A DNA stretch of 64,000 nucleotides from Streptacidiphilus jiangxiensis (GTDB lineage Bacteria > Actinomycetota > Actinomycetes > Streptomycetales > Streptomycetaceae): NCBI RefSeq assembly GCF_900109465.1, contig NZ_FOAZ01000018.1, forward strand, positions 62,001 to 126,000, written 5' to 3'. Position numbers and translations under genes: made by a program. This document shows positions 1 to 7,558 of this stretch, in pieces (the stretch's first letter is position 1; the number at the start of each line of letters is the position of its first letter). The notes below the pieces were generated by a model that did not search any database, had not been told where the DNA came from, and saw nothing but the letters and a program-made list of their open reading frames with translations.

Positions 1-462
1 ATCCGCAGCAAGGCGAAGAACGCACTGATCTCCGCCGCCGGGCCGGCGATCAACGCGGCCTTCGCGCTCGTCCTGCTCGTGGTCATCGCCGTGGTCGCCC
101 CCGCCTACTACGGCAGCGGGCCGGGCTCCGTGCCGCACCAGGAGTTCTACGAGGCCCTCGGCTACCTGGCGCTGCTCCAGGTGATGGCGACCATCCTCAA
201 CCTCATCCCGATGCCCGGACTGGACGGTTACGGCATCATCGAGCCCTGGCTCTCCTACGAGACCCGCCGCTCGCTGGCGAACATCGCGCCCTACGGCATG
301 ATGATCATCTTCCTGCTGATGTGGAACCAGACCATCGGCGGCTGGCTGTTCAACGACGTGATCTACCCGTTCCTGAACTGGTTCGGGGCCGCCTTCTACG
401 CCTCCGACGGCAGCGTCGCGTTCCACTTCCTCCGCTTCGGCTTCGGCGGCTTCGGAAGCTGA
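1..462 (+). CDS. Site-2 protease family (M50) zinc metalloprotease, C-terminal part
   Basis: The reading frame is open from the first base, so the N-terminus, including the HExxH zinc site, lies outside the window. About 153 residues are visible. They include an AGPAIN segment early on and the second M50 motif NLIPMPGLDGYG (around residues 66-77), whose Asp is the third zinc ligand in site-2 proteases. At least three hydrophobic membrane segments surround these motifs. The family cleaves substrates inside the membrane or acts in protein quality control; the substrate here is unknown. The stop lies 4 bp from the convergent small gene on the other strand. Confidence 0.85.
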   Translation: MRSKAKNALISAAGPAINAAFALVLLVVIAVVAPAYYGSGPGSVPHQEFYEALGYLALLQVMATILNLIPMPGLDGYGIIEPWLSYETRRSLANIAPYGMMIIFLLMWNQTIGGWLFNDVIYPFLNWFGAAFYASDGSVAFHFLRFGFGGFGS

Positions 463-466
463 GGCC

Positions 467-628
467 TCACGCGCGGGCGCGGCGCCACTGGACCCAGCCG
501 ACGTTGCTGGCGACGCCCGCGAGCAGCACGAAGGCCAGACCCAGCCAGAACTGCGCCAGGACCGACACGACCGCGGCGGCGAGGGCCAGGACGGCGAGGG
601 CGAAGGCGAACAGGGCGAAGCGGGGCAT
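467..628 (-). CDS. Small hypothetical membrane protein
   Basis: This 53-residue protein (MPRFALF...) has two hydrophobic stretches, about residues 3-22 and 24-40, and a basic C-terminal tail (WRRARA). It looks like a small two-helix inner-membrane protein. The start at 628 was chosen over an upstream in-frame start because a GGAG Shine-Dalgarno sequence lies just before it and the extra residues are not hydrophobic. It converges on the M50 gene with a 4-bp gap. Function unknown; no family recognised. Confidence 0.6.
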   Translation of the reverse strand: MPRFALFAFALAVLALAAAVVSVLAQFWLGLAFVLLAGVASNVGWVQWRRARA

Positions 629-657
629 CGGGGATCTCCGAGGAGTGGTGAACGAAC

Positions 658-692
658 GGGCCGGACAGGGAGCCATTCTCCCTCTCCGGCCC
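658..692 (-). terminator. Hairpin terminator after the F420 reductase gene
   Basis: A 15-bp inverted repeat (658-672 against 678-692) with one mismatch and a 5-nt loop lies 45 bp beyond the stop of the F420-reductase gene on the minus strand. It has no T-run, which is usual for high-GC actinobacteria. It also separates that gene from the small membrane-protein gene downstream. Confidence 0.6.
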
Positions 693-736
693 GCGTGCTT
701 CCGACCCGGGGTCCGCGCGCCGAGGCACGCGGCGGA

Positions 737-1453
737 TCAGACGTCGGTGATGCGCAGGCCCGCATGGGCCTTGTAGCGGCGGTTGACCGAGATCAGGTTG
801 GCCACCAGCGACTCGACCTGGTGGGCGTTGCGCAGGCGGCCGGCGAAGACGCCGCGCATGCCGGGGATCCGGGCGGCCAGCGCCTGGACGACGTCCGTCG
901 CGGCCCGCTCCTCGCCCAGCACCAGCACGTCGATGTCGATCTCGTCGACCTCGCGGTCCTCCAGCAGCACCGCCGAGAGGTGGTGGAACGCCGCCGTCAC
1001 CCGGGAGCCGGGCAGCAGCGCGGCGGCCTGCTGCGCGGCGCTGCCCTCCTCCGGCTTGAGGGCGTAGGCGCCCTGCTTGTCGAAGCCCAGCGGGTTGACG
1101 CAGTCGACGACGATCTTGCCCGCGAGCTCGGCGCGCAGCGAGGTGAGCAGTTCGGCGTGGCCCTCCCACGGCACCGCGACGATCACGACGTCGCTCTCCG
1201 CGGCCGTCGCCGCGTTGTCCGCGCCGCGCACGCCGAGGCCCAACTCGGCGGCGGCCGCGGCGGCTCGGTCCGCGCTGCGCGAGCCGATGACCACCTGCTG
1301 GCCAGCCTTGGCCAGCCGGTAGGCGAGGCCACGACCCTGCGGGCCGGTGCCGCCGAGGACCCCGACCACGAGGCCGGTGACGTCGGGCAGGTCGTGGGGC
1401 GTCCGGGCGGTCGCGGCGGGGGCGCCGGCCGACGCTGCATCAGGGGTACTCAT
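737..1453 (-). CDS. npdG: NADPH-dependent F420 reductase
   Basis: A 238-residue Rossmann protein that transfers hydride between NADPH and coenzyme F420, the deazaflavin used by many actinobacterial redox enzymes. The dinucleotide-binding motif VLGGTGPQGRGLA is near residues 32-44, followed by the GSRS segment typical of NADP-specific F420 reductases. The middle carries VIVAVPWEGH and DCVNPLGF, and the C-terminal half has the AFHHLSA motif. The start at 1453 has a GGGAGGA ribosome site 8 nt upstream; an earlier in-frame start lacks one. It is divergent from the gene at 1501 with 47 bp between them. Length is normal for the family. Confidence 0.88.
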   Translation of the reverse strand: MSTPDAASAGAPAATARTPHDLPDVTGLVVGVLGGTGPQGRGLAYRLAKAGQQVVIGSRSADRAAAAAAELGLGVRGADNAATAAESDVVIVAVPWEGHAELLTSLRAELAGKIVVDCVNPLGFDKQGAYALKPEEGSAAQQAAALLPGSRVTAAFHHLSAVLLEDREVDEIDIDVLVLGEERAATDVVQALAARIPGMRGVFAGRLRNAHQVESLVANLISVNRRYKAHAGLRITDV

Positions 1454-1500
1454 GGACAGATCCTCCCATCCCGGTGTGCCGGTGCGGGAGCATGGCATCC

Positions 1501-2100
1501 ATGGATGCGGTGAGGGTCACAATGCTGCGGGAGTTGCTCGCGGACACCCCGTGGATCGCACGCACGCGCGGCTTCGCCGGCACGCTGCGGGACGTGGCGC
1601 GCCCCGGGGGTCTGCTGCTGGTCGGCACGGAGGCGGAGGAGCCGTGGCACCTGGCGGCGCACCTGGCCGACGAGGCGGCCTATGCCGACCTGCCCGCGCT
1701 CTCCCCGGTCCTGGTTCGCCACCACGTTCCACCAGGGGCGCCCGCGCATCTGTCGGTCCCACTCGCGCGCCTGGAGGAGGCGCGGCGGGGTGAGACGGTC
1801 TTCGTCGTGGCGCCCGAGGTGGCCGACGCGGGCCTGCTCGAGCGGGTGCACGACGCGCGGCGCGTCGGCGCGACGGTCCTGGCCCTGGAGGCGGCCGACC
1901 CCGAGCTGCGCGGCCTCGCGCACGAGGCCCTGACGGTCGTCCCCGACCCGGGCGCGCCCTCGTTCGAGCTGGTCCAACACCTCGTCAGCGCGGCCGCGGG
2001 CGACCCCGCCACGCCCCGGCGCCCGTCCGCCGGCCTGCGCGGACGCCTGGCCCGCCTGCTCGACCACCTCACCGCTCCCCCGCCGCCGCTGGGTTGGTGA
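1501..2100 (+). CDS. Conserved hypothetical protein, SIS-like fold possible
   Basis: A 199-residue protein not confidently recognised. Alternating hydrophobic strands such as GLLLVGT, ETVFVVAP and ATVLALEAA suggest an alpha/beta sandwich like sugar-isomerase (SIS) domains, but this is inference. The C-terminus is a proline-rich tail (TAPPPPLGW). The ATG at 1501 was chosen because the protein matches normal actinobacterial composition from here; an upstream start at 1474 would run into the promoter region shared with the F420 reductase. It ends 2 bp from a convergent gene. Confidence 0.6.
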   Translation: MDAVRVTMLRELLADTPWIARTRGFAGTLRDVARPGGLLLVGTEAEEPWHLAAHLADEAAYADLPALSPVLVRHHVPPGAPAHLSVPLARLEEARRGETVFVVAPEVADAGLLERVHDARRVGATVLALEAADPELRGLAHEALTVVPDPGAPSFELVQHLVSAAAGDPATPRRPSAGLRGRLARLLDHLTAPPPPLGW

Positions 2101-2102
2101 GG

Positions 2103-2495
2103 TCAGCGCGCGCTGCCCAGGTCCCGGTCGACGTCGGCTCCTTCCAGCAGCAGCGTGGTCTCCTCGATGCGGCGGAAGCGCCCGTCCGGGGCGAACTCCC
2201 CGAAGAGGTAGACCTCCATGCGGACGGCGGACCCGTCCTTCTTGGTGACGTGGACGGTGTGCCGGTCGGCGTACCGGTCGCCGTCGGCGAGCTCGTCGTG
2301 CACCGTCACCGAGCCGTGCGCGACGACGTCACGCAGGTGGGCGATGTGCGTGAGGAACTGCCCACGGTCGTCCCAGCGGCCGTCGGTGCGCTGGCGGTAG
2401 TCCGGGGCGAAGTGCCGGTCGACGGCGGTGTCGAGGTCGAGGCCGGGCGTGAACAGCAGGTCGGTCAGGGCCGTGGTGATGTCGGTACGAGGCAT
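2103..2495 (-). CDS. NTF2-like / SnoaL-like domain protein
   Basis: A 130-residue protein with the cone-shaped NTF2-like fold signature: an N-terminal helix (ITTALTDLLF), HFAPDYRQRTDGRWDDRGQF, then beta strands ending in a fold-closing RRIEETTLLLEG. Family members bind small molecules or act as cyclases or isomerases, so the substrate cannot be predicted. The start has a strong GGAGAAGGA ribosome site. It is divergent from a MarR regulator across 90 bp that hold two palindromes, so it is probably the regulated target. Confidence 0.75.
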   Translation of the reverse strand: MPRTDITTALTDLLFTPGLDLDTAVDRHFAPDYRQRTDGRWDDRGQFLTHIAHLRDVVAHGSVTVHDELADGDRYADRHTVHVTKKDGSAVRMEVYLFGEFAPDGRFRRIEETTLLLEGADVDRDLGSAR

Positions 2496-2514
2496 GAGCG
2501 TTCCTTCTCCTCTG

Positions 2515-2543
2515 GTGAATGCGTGCTTGAGGCACGCATTCAC
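2515..2543. promoter_or_regulatory. Palindromic operator candidate 1 (MarR)
   Basis: A perfect inverted repeat with 12-bp arms, GTGAATGCGTGC and GCACGCATTCAC, and a 5-bp centre TTGAG. It lies 19 bp before the start of the NTF2-like gene and faces the divergent MarR gene. Symmetry and position fit a MarR dimer site. The core CGTGCTT-nn-GCACG recurs in the neighbouring site. Confidence 0.65.
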
Positions 2544-2555
2544 CCTAGCCCAAGA

Positions 2556-2574
2556 AGCGTGCTTCGAGCACGCT
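2556..2574. promoter_or_regulatory. Palindromic operator candidate 2 (MarR)
   Basis: A perfect 7-bp-arm palindrome, AGCGTGC-TTCGA-GCACGCT, 11 bp before the GTG start of the MarR gene and abutting a TAATCT -10-like hexamer. It repeats the core of site 1, which suggests autoregulation and co-regulation of the divergent pair. Confidence 0.65.
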
Positions 2575-2585
2575 AATCTGGGGGC

Positions 2586-3047
2586 GTGACGAACGAGCCA
2601 GGACACGAGATCGCCGACGCGCTGGGCGTGCTGCTGACCCGCAGCACCCGCGAGCACCTCCACGCCGCACTGACCGAGGGGCTGGGCGAGGCGGTCGACG
2701 CCCTCACCTACCCGCTGCTCAGCGGCCTGGACCGGGCAGGCGCCCGCAGCGCCGCGGACCTCGGACGCGAGATCGGCCTGGACCGCACCACCGTCACCCG
2801 GCGCGCCGACCGCCTTCAGCGGGCCGGCCTGCTGCGGCGCGATCCCGACCCCTGCGACGCCCGCGCGACGCTGCTCGCCCTCACCGACGCGGGCGAAGCG
2901 GTCGTGGCCACCACCCGCGGGCGCCTGGCCGCGCACATCGACGCCTCCCTCGCCTCCTGGCCGGCCGAGGACGCGCGCACCTTCTCCCGCCTGCTCCACC
3001 GCTTCGTCACCGACGGCCCGTTCACGGGTGAGGCGCCCCGACACTGA
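2586..3047 (+). CDS. MarR family transcriptional regulator
   Basis: A 153-residue winged-helix regulator. The recognition region runs from SAADLGREIGLDRTTVTRRADRL (about residues 56-78) into the wing RDPDPCDARATLLALTDAG. The GTG start at 2586 follows a GGGGGC stretch. It is divergent from the NTF2-like gene, with two matching palindromes between, and is followed by an MFS transporter on the same strand about 55 bp downstream. The likely model is a ligand-responsive repressor of the NTF2-like protein and perhaps of the exporter. The ligand is unknown. Confidence 0.85.
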   Translation: MTNEPGHEIADALGVLLTRSTREHLHAALTEGLGEAVDALTYPLLSGLDRAGARSAADLGREIGLDRTTVTRRADRLQRAGLLRRDPDPCDARATLLALTDAGEAVVATTRGRLAAHIDASLASWPAEDARTFSRLLHRFVTDGPFTGEAPRH

Positions 3048-3102
3048 GGCGGTCGGCAAACCAGTTGCCACCAGCACCCCGCAGCGGGCAGCGTGGCTGG
3101 AT

Positions 3103-4398
3103 GTGAAGCTCGGAATGGACCTGACCCCGTGGCGTGGCTCGCGGGACTTCCGGCTGTTGTGGACGGCCGGCGCGGTCACGCTGTTCGGGAGCTTTCTCAC
3201 CATGGTCGCGCTGCCGCTGGAGCTGAAGGCGCTGACCGGGTCCACGCTGGCGGTCGGAGCCGTGGGCGCCGTGGAGTTGGGCCCGCTGGTGGTCTGCGGA
3301 CTGTGGGGCGGCGCGCTCGCGGACGCCTGGGACCGGCGGCGGATCGTGCTGCGGACCGAGGCCGTCCAGGGCCTGTGCAGCCTCGGTCTGGTCGTCGACA
3401 CACTGCTGCCCCACCCGGCGGTCTGGCCGCTCTACCTCGTCGCCGCGTGCAGTTCGGCCGCTTCCGCGCTGCAGCGGCCCTCCATCGACGCGCTCACCCC
3501 ACAGCTCGTCGGGCGCGACCAGCAGACCGCCGCCGCCGCGCTCAACTCGGTGCGCTGGAGCGTGGGCGCGATCGTCGGGCCCGCCCTGGCCGGGCTGATC
3601 GCCACCACCGCCGGGATCGGCGTCGCGTTCGAGGTGGACCTGGCGACCTTCGTCGTCTCGGTGCTGCTGCTGGCGCGCCTGCGCCCGGTGCCACCGGCTC
3701 CCGACGCGGAGCGGGCGTCGGTCGGATCCCTGGTGACCGGGCTGCGCTACGCCCGCGGCCGCCCCGACCTGCTCGGCAGCTACGCCGTCGACATCGCGGC
3801 GATGCTCTTCGCCATGCCGGTCGCGGTCTTCCCCTTCCTCGCGGAGAGACTGCACGCCGCCTGGGCGCTCGGCCTGATGTACGCGTCGTTCGCGGTCGGC
3901 TCGCTGCTGGTGTCGGTGACCAGTGCCTGGGCCTCGCGGGTCCACCGGTACGGCCGCTGGATCGTGGCGGCGGCCTGCTGCTGGGGAGCCGCGATCGCCG
4001 GCGCCGGGCTGCTCGGCGACGTGTGGGCGGTCCTCGCCTGCCTGGTCCTCGCGGGCGGCGCGGACATGGTGAGCGGGCTGTTCCGGGCCTCGCTGTGGAA
4101 CAGCACCATCCCCGACGAGCTGCGCGGCCGGCTGGCCGGGGTGGAGCTGCTCAGCTACTCCGTCGGACCGCAGCTCGCCTCCGTCCGCGCGGGGTGGACG
4201 GCCGCGGCCATGGGCGTGCGCACATCCGTCTGGGCAGGCGGCGTGGCCTGCGTGGTCGGTGTCGGCGCGCTGGCGCTGGCGCTCCCCGGGCTGTGGCGGT
4301 TCGACGCCCGCAGCGACCCGCACGCGCTCGCCCTCGCCGCACACCGCGCCGCGGCCGCGGAACCCGCCTGTGACGAGGTTCCCACCGCGTCCGCCTGA
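3103..4398 (+). CDS. MFS transporter, EntS-like exporter
   Basis: A 431-residue major facilitator protein of the EntS/enterobactin-exporter-like group, with about 12 hydrophobic segments. The first (RLLWTAGAVTLFGSFLTMV) follows the family motif LTPWRGSRDF. The loop 2-3 signature GGALADAWDRRRIV is clear near residue 75. The GTG at 3103 was chosen; an ATG four codons later and a GTG overlapping the MarR gene end (3028) are alternatives. Likely a small-molecule exporter in the MarR regulon, judged only from adjacency. A GC hairpin follows the stop. Confidence 0.8.
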   Translation: MKLGMDLTPWRGSRDFRLLWTAGAVTLFGSFLTMVALPLELKALTGSTLAVGAVGAVELGPLVVCGLWGGALADAWDRRRIVLRTEAVQGLCSLGLVVDTLLPHPAVWPLYLVAACSSAASALQRPSIDALTPQLVGRDQQTAAAALNSVRWSVGAIVGPALAGLIATTAGIGVAFEVDLATFVVSVLLLARLRPVPPAPDAERASVGSLVTGLRYARGRPDLLGSYAVDIAAMLFAMPVAVFPFLAERLHAAWALGLMYASFAVGSLLVSVTSAWASRVHRYGRWIVAAACCWGAAIAGAGLLGDVWAVLACLVLAGGADMVSGLFRASLWNSTIPDELRGRLAGVELLSYSVGPQLASVRAGWTAAAMGVRTSVWAGGVACVVGVGALALALPGLWRFDARSDPHALALAAHRAAAAEPACDEVPTASA

Positions 4399-4446
4399 CG
4401 CCCGGCCCGCGCACAGCGCGGCAGGGCCACACGGCTGGGCGTATCC

Positions 4447-4469
4447 CGCGTGCCGTCGGGCGGCACGCG
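4447..4469 (+). terminator. GC hairpin after the MFS gene
   Basis: A perfect 9-bp stem (CGCGTGCCG / CGGCACGCG) with a 5-nt loop, 48 bp after the MFS stop and 75 bp before the terpene synthase start. It has no U-tract. It probably separates the exporter transcript from the terpene synthase gene. Confidence 0.5.
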
Positions 4470-4543
4470 TCGTTGGCTGAGCAGTGACCGTCCGGGCGCG
4501 AGAAGCCGGACGCGGCAACGGACGCACGCGCGGGAGGTTCCGG

Positions 4544-5590
4544 ATGAGGCAGAGCGCCACGACCCCGCCACGCGGGCAGGAGGACGGCGCACTGCTGGTG
4601 CTGGACCTGGCGCTGCCCCACGGACGCCTGCGCCCGGCGCGCGCCCACCCCGACGTCGACGCCGTCCGCGCCGACCACGACGCGTGGTTCCGCACCGCGC
4701 TCGGCGGCCTGCGCCTGCCCGGCGCGGAGCGGCTGTTCGGCGAGTGCGAGGGCGTCAGCCTGATGTGCGCGGTGCTGCCGGACGCGGAGGCGGCCCGGCT
4801 GGTCGGGATCTGCGTGGCCGCGTCCGCACTGTTCCTGCTGGACGACGTCGCCGACGACGAGGCGAGCGAGCGGGCCAGGGCCGCGGACTACCTGGCGGTC
4901 CTGCGCGGCGAGGCCGGCGACGGCGCCGGCTCGGCGCCGCTGCGGCTGCTGGCACGGACGCTGACCCGGGCCCGGGAGGGCGTGCCGGACCGGCTGTGGG
5001 CGCGCTTCGTCGCCGGATTCTCCGAGGTCGTCGCGGCCGGGGCGGCCAAGGAGCGGACGGCGCGCGAGGCGCTGCGCGGCTACGACGCGTACCTCGCCGC
5101 CCGCTACGCGGACTCCGCCTTCGACCTGGTCGGCGTGGCCATCGAGCACGGGCTGGGCCTGCCGGACCTGACGGCGCTGCAGGAGGCGGCGGACGCGGCC
5201 GCCTGGACGGAGCTGCACCGGGCCTGCTTCGTGCACACGATCCTGGTCAACGACCTGCTGTCGTTCCGCAAGGAGTACTTCGCGGGCGAGCCGATGAACG
5301 CCCTCGCCGTGCTGCGCGACGCCGAGGGGCTGACGCTCCAGCAGGCGACGGACACGGTCTGCGCGCGGATCGCCGCCGCCGAGGAGAACTTCCTCGCCGC
5401 GGCCCGCACCCTGCGCTCCGACGGCGCGGAGGCCACGGACCGGTACCTGACGGCATGGGAGCTGATGCTCAGCGGCAACCTGGTCTGGTCACTGGCCTGC
5501 CCCCGCTACCACGGCCCCGGCGCCGTGGGCCCGGGTGGCGCGCTCCCGACCCGCATGGCGCTGCACCGGGACCACACCGCCTTCGGCTGA
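4544..5590 (+). CDS. Class I terpene synthase (cyclase)
   Basis: A 348-residue terpene cyclase that would ionise a prenyl diphosphate and fold the cation into a hydrocarbon or alcohol. Both Mg2+ sites are intact: the Asp-rich LLDDVADDE (D100, D101) and the NSE triad VNDLLSFRKE (N236, S240, E244). A CPRYHG near residue 313 supplies the usual Arg-Tyr pair. The ATG at 4544 has a GGGAGG ribosome site 7 nt upstream. No prenyltransferase, P450 or second tailoring gene is adjacent, so it is an orphan cyclase, product unknown (probably sesquiterpene from its single-domain length). Confidence 0.87.
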   Translation: MRQSATTPPRGQEDGALLVLDLALPHGRLRPARAHPDVDAVRADHDAWFRTALGGLRLPGAERLFGECEGVSLMCAVLPDAEAARLVGICVAASALFLLDDVADDEASERARAADYLAVLRGEAGDGAGSAPLRLLARTLTRAREGVPDRLWARFVAGFSEVVAAGAAKERTAREALRGYDAYLAARYADSAFDLVGVAIEHGLGLPDLTALQEAADAAAWTELHRACFVHTILVNDLLSFRKEYFAGEPMNALAVLRDAEGLTLQQATDTVCARIAAAEENFLAAARTLRSDGAEATDRYLTAWELMLSGNLVWSLACPRYHGPGAVGPGGALPTRMALHRDHTAFG

Positions 5591-5597
5591 TCCCGGA

Positions 5598-6224
5598 TCA
5601 GCCGCGACTTCGGCGCACCGTCAGCGCGACGCCCGTGGCCACCGCCAGCACCAGCAGCCCCGCCGTCGCCCGGGCCCAGGAGTCGGCGGTGGCGACGGAG
5701 ACCGTCGCACCGGCCAGCACCAGACCGGTGGCCGCCACCGCGGCCACCACCGCGGGCCAGTCGCGAAGCTGCGCAGCGCCGGGCGGGCCGGCGGCCGCGC
5801 CGTCGACGAAGAGCAGGTAGGCCAGGAGCAGCCCGGCGTCGCAGGTCATCATCCACACCGGCGGATCACCGAGGGCGACGGCCACCACGAAACCCACTGC
5901 CAGCACGGTGTTGCGGTGCCGCGACAGCGCGGAGGCCCACCGGTGGTCACCGGTGACGGGTCGGGCCACGACCGGTGCCGCCGTGAACCAGGCCGCCAAC
6001 GCCATCAGCGCCAGCAGGACGATCCGGACGATCCCGGCCTCCAGCGGGGCACCGGCGTGGACCAGGTTCACGGGGTCCGCGGCGGCCAGTGCCATCGCCA
6101 GGCCCAGGCCGCGCGCCGCGAACAGTTCCGACTCCGAACTCGCGTACTGCGCCTCCGCATCGGGGTCCACGGTGGTGGCGGTGGCCGTACCGGTGGCGGT
6201 CCCCGCGTCGACGGTGCCGCTCAT
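5598..6224 (-). CDS. Hypothetical membrane protein of the MoxR/DUF58 operon
   Basis: A 208-residue protein with a Thr/Ala-rich cytoplasmic N-terminus and about five to six hydrophobic segments (for example IVRIVLLALMALAAWF and VLAVGFVVAVALG). It ends in a basic tail RRSRG. No known family was recognised. It is the last gene of the five-gene operon: its ATG overlaps the TGA of the DUF58 gene as ATGA, so translation is probably coupled. It converges on the terpene synthase with a 7-bp gap. Confidence 0.65.
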   Translation of the reverse strand: MSGTVDAGTATGTATATTVDPDAEAQYASSESELFAARGLGLAMALAAADPVNLVHAGAPLEAGIVRIVLLALMALAAWFTAAPVVARPVTGDHRWASALSRHRNTVLAVGFVVAVALGDPPVWMMTCDAGLLLAYLLFVDGAAAGPPGAAQLRDWPAVVAAVAATGLVLAGATVSVATADSWARATAGLLVLAVATGVALTVRRSRG

Positions 6225-7558
6225 CGCAGCCTCCCTTGGATCCGGGTGCGCAGCAGCGGCGCGAAGGTGAGGTCGAGGGTGCCGCCCTCCCAGGCCGCGA
6301 CCGGGATGCCCTTCTCGGTCAGACTGAACCGCAGTGCCTCCCGGTCCAGCCGCCACAGCCGCAGCGCGAGCTGCTCGGAGAACTCGCCGTCCTCGGAGCG
6401 CGGGTCGCCGATCGGGATCTCCACGACCACCACCGGGTTGCCGCGCTCGGCCAGCCCGCCGAGCACGCCCATCATGCGGTTGTCCGCGAGCGGCGTGACC
6501 GCGTGGACGAGCGCGCCGTGCGGCAGGGCCGGCGGAGGCAGGCGGTTCAGGTCCGGGGTCTGGTAGGCGAGGTCGCGGCGCACGTCGAGGACGGTCTGCA
6601 CCAGGCGGTAGAAGTACTGGTCGCCCTGGCCCGGCTGGAGCCAGTGCAGCTTGCCGCCGACGGACACCACGCCGACCCGGTCGTGGCTGCGCAGGTAGGC
6701 GCGGACGATGCCGGCGGCGACGCGCAGGGACTCGTCGAGACTGGACCCGCCGGTGGCGGGATCGCGCAGGTCGGCGAAGGCGTCGAGCAGCACCACCACG
6801 TCGGCGGCGCGCTCGGAGGCGAACTGCTGGAGCTGGACCGCGCCGCCGCGCCGGGTGGTGGCGGCCCAGTTGATGCGGCGCTGCCGCTCGCCCCAGACGA
6901 ACGGGCGGGTGCCGATCACCTCGACGCCCTCGCCCTGCTGGCGGGAGGTGTGCTCGCCGAGGTTCCCCGGCAGCAGCACCGGAACGGGCGTGAGGCCGCC
7001 GTCGGCGGGGTCGGGGAAGACCTCGATCTGGCCGAGCTCGACACGCAGCGTGCGACGCAGCAGCCCGCCGCGGTCGTGGACGTCCACGTCGACCGTACCG
7101 AGGGACCAGCGGCCCCAACGACGCGCGACGAAGTTCAGGACCAGCTCGGCCCCGTGCGACTCCACCGAGACCAGCTCGCAGCCGGCCCCGACCACGACGC
7201 CGGGGTCGAGCCACTCGGCCGACCCGGCGAAGGCCACCTGGAACCGCGCGGTGACCGGCTCACCCTCGAAGACCCGCAGGCTGGACCGGTGCACCTGTCC
7301 CCCGGCCACCAGCGGGTCGCCGGTGACCCGGTGGGGGCCGAGCGCGGCGAGCAGCAGCAGGCACAGCGGACCGGCGGCGAGCGCGAGCAGCCACGGCTGA
7401 CCGGTGACGAGCGCGATCGCCAGCGCGGCCACGGCGACCGACAGCAGCCGCACGGCGCGCTCGGTCAGCCGGACGCCCGCCGCCGGGGCGCCGGGGATCT
7501 CCTCGTGGTCGGTGCCCTGCGGCTGCCCGCCGAGCACCCGGTCCAGCGCGTGGATCAT
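6221..7558 (-). CDS. DUF58 domain protein
   Basis: A 445-residue protein. Two hydrophobic segments (LLSVAVAALAIALV and LLALAAGPLCLLLL, residues about 34-70) anchor it. The DUF58 signature WGERQRRINWAATTRRG lies near residue 222 and is followed by a von Willebrand A-like region starting DVVVLLDAFADL. DUF58 proteins are the usual partners of MoxR ATPases and are thought to act in assembly of envelope or metal-dependent complexes. The start overlaps the MoxR stop as ATGA and the end overlaps the next gene in the same way. Confidence 0.85.
   Translation of the reverse strand: MIHALDRVLGGQPQGTDHEEIPGAPAAGVRLTERAVRLLSVAVAALAIALVTGQPWLLALAAGPLCLLLLAALGPHRVTGDPLVAGGQVHRSSLRVFEGEPVTARFQVAFAGSAEWLDPGVVVGAGCELVSVESHGAELVLNFVARRWGRWSLGTVDVDVHDRGGLLRRTLRVELGQIEVFPDPADGGLTPVPVLLPGNLGEHTSRQQGEGVEVIGTRPFVWGERQRRINWAATTRRGGAVQLQQFASERAADVVVLLDAFADLRDPATGGSSLDESLRVAAGIVRAYLRSHDRVGVVSVGGKLHWLQPGQGDQYFYRLVQTVLDVRRDLAYQTPDLNRLPPPALPHGALVHAVTPLADNRMMGVLGGLAERGNPVVVVEIPIGDPRSEDGEFSEQLALRLWRLDREALRFSLTEKGIPVAAWEGGTLDLTFAPLLRTRIQGRLR

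Noticed and set aside
2103-3401. A long minus-strand reading frame through the MarR gene and into the MFS gene
   Set aside because: Only its last 130 codons match a protein family; the rest is a shadow of the MarR and MFS coding sequence.
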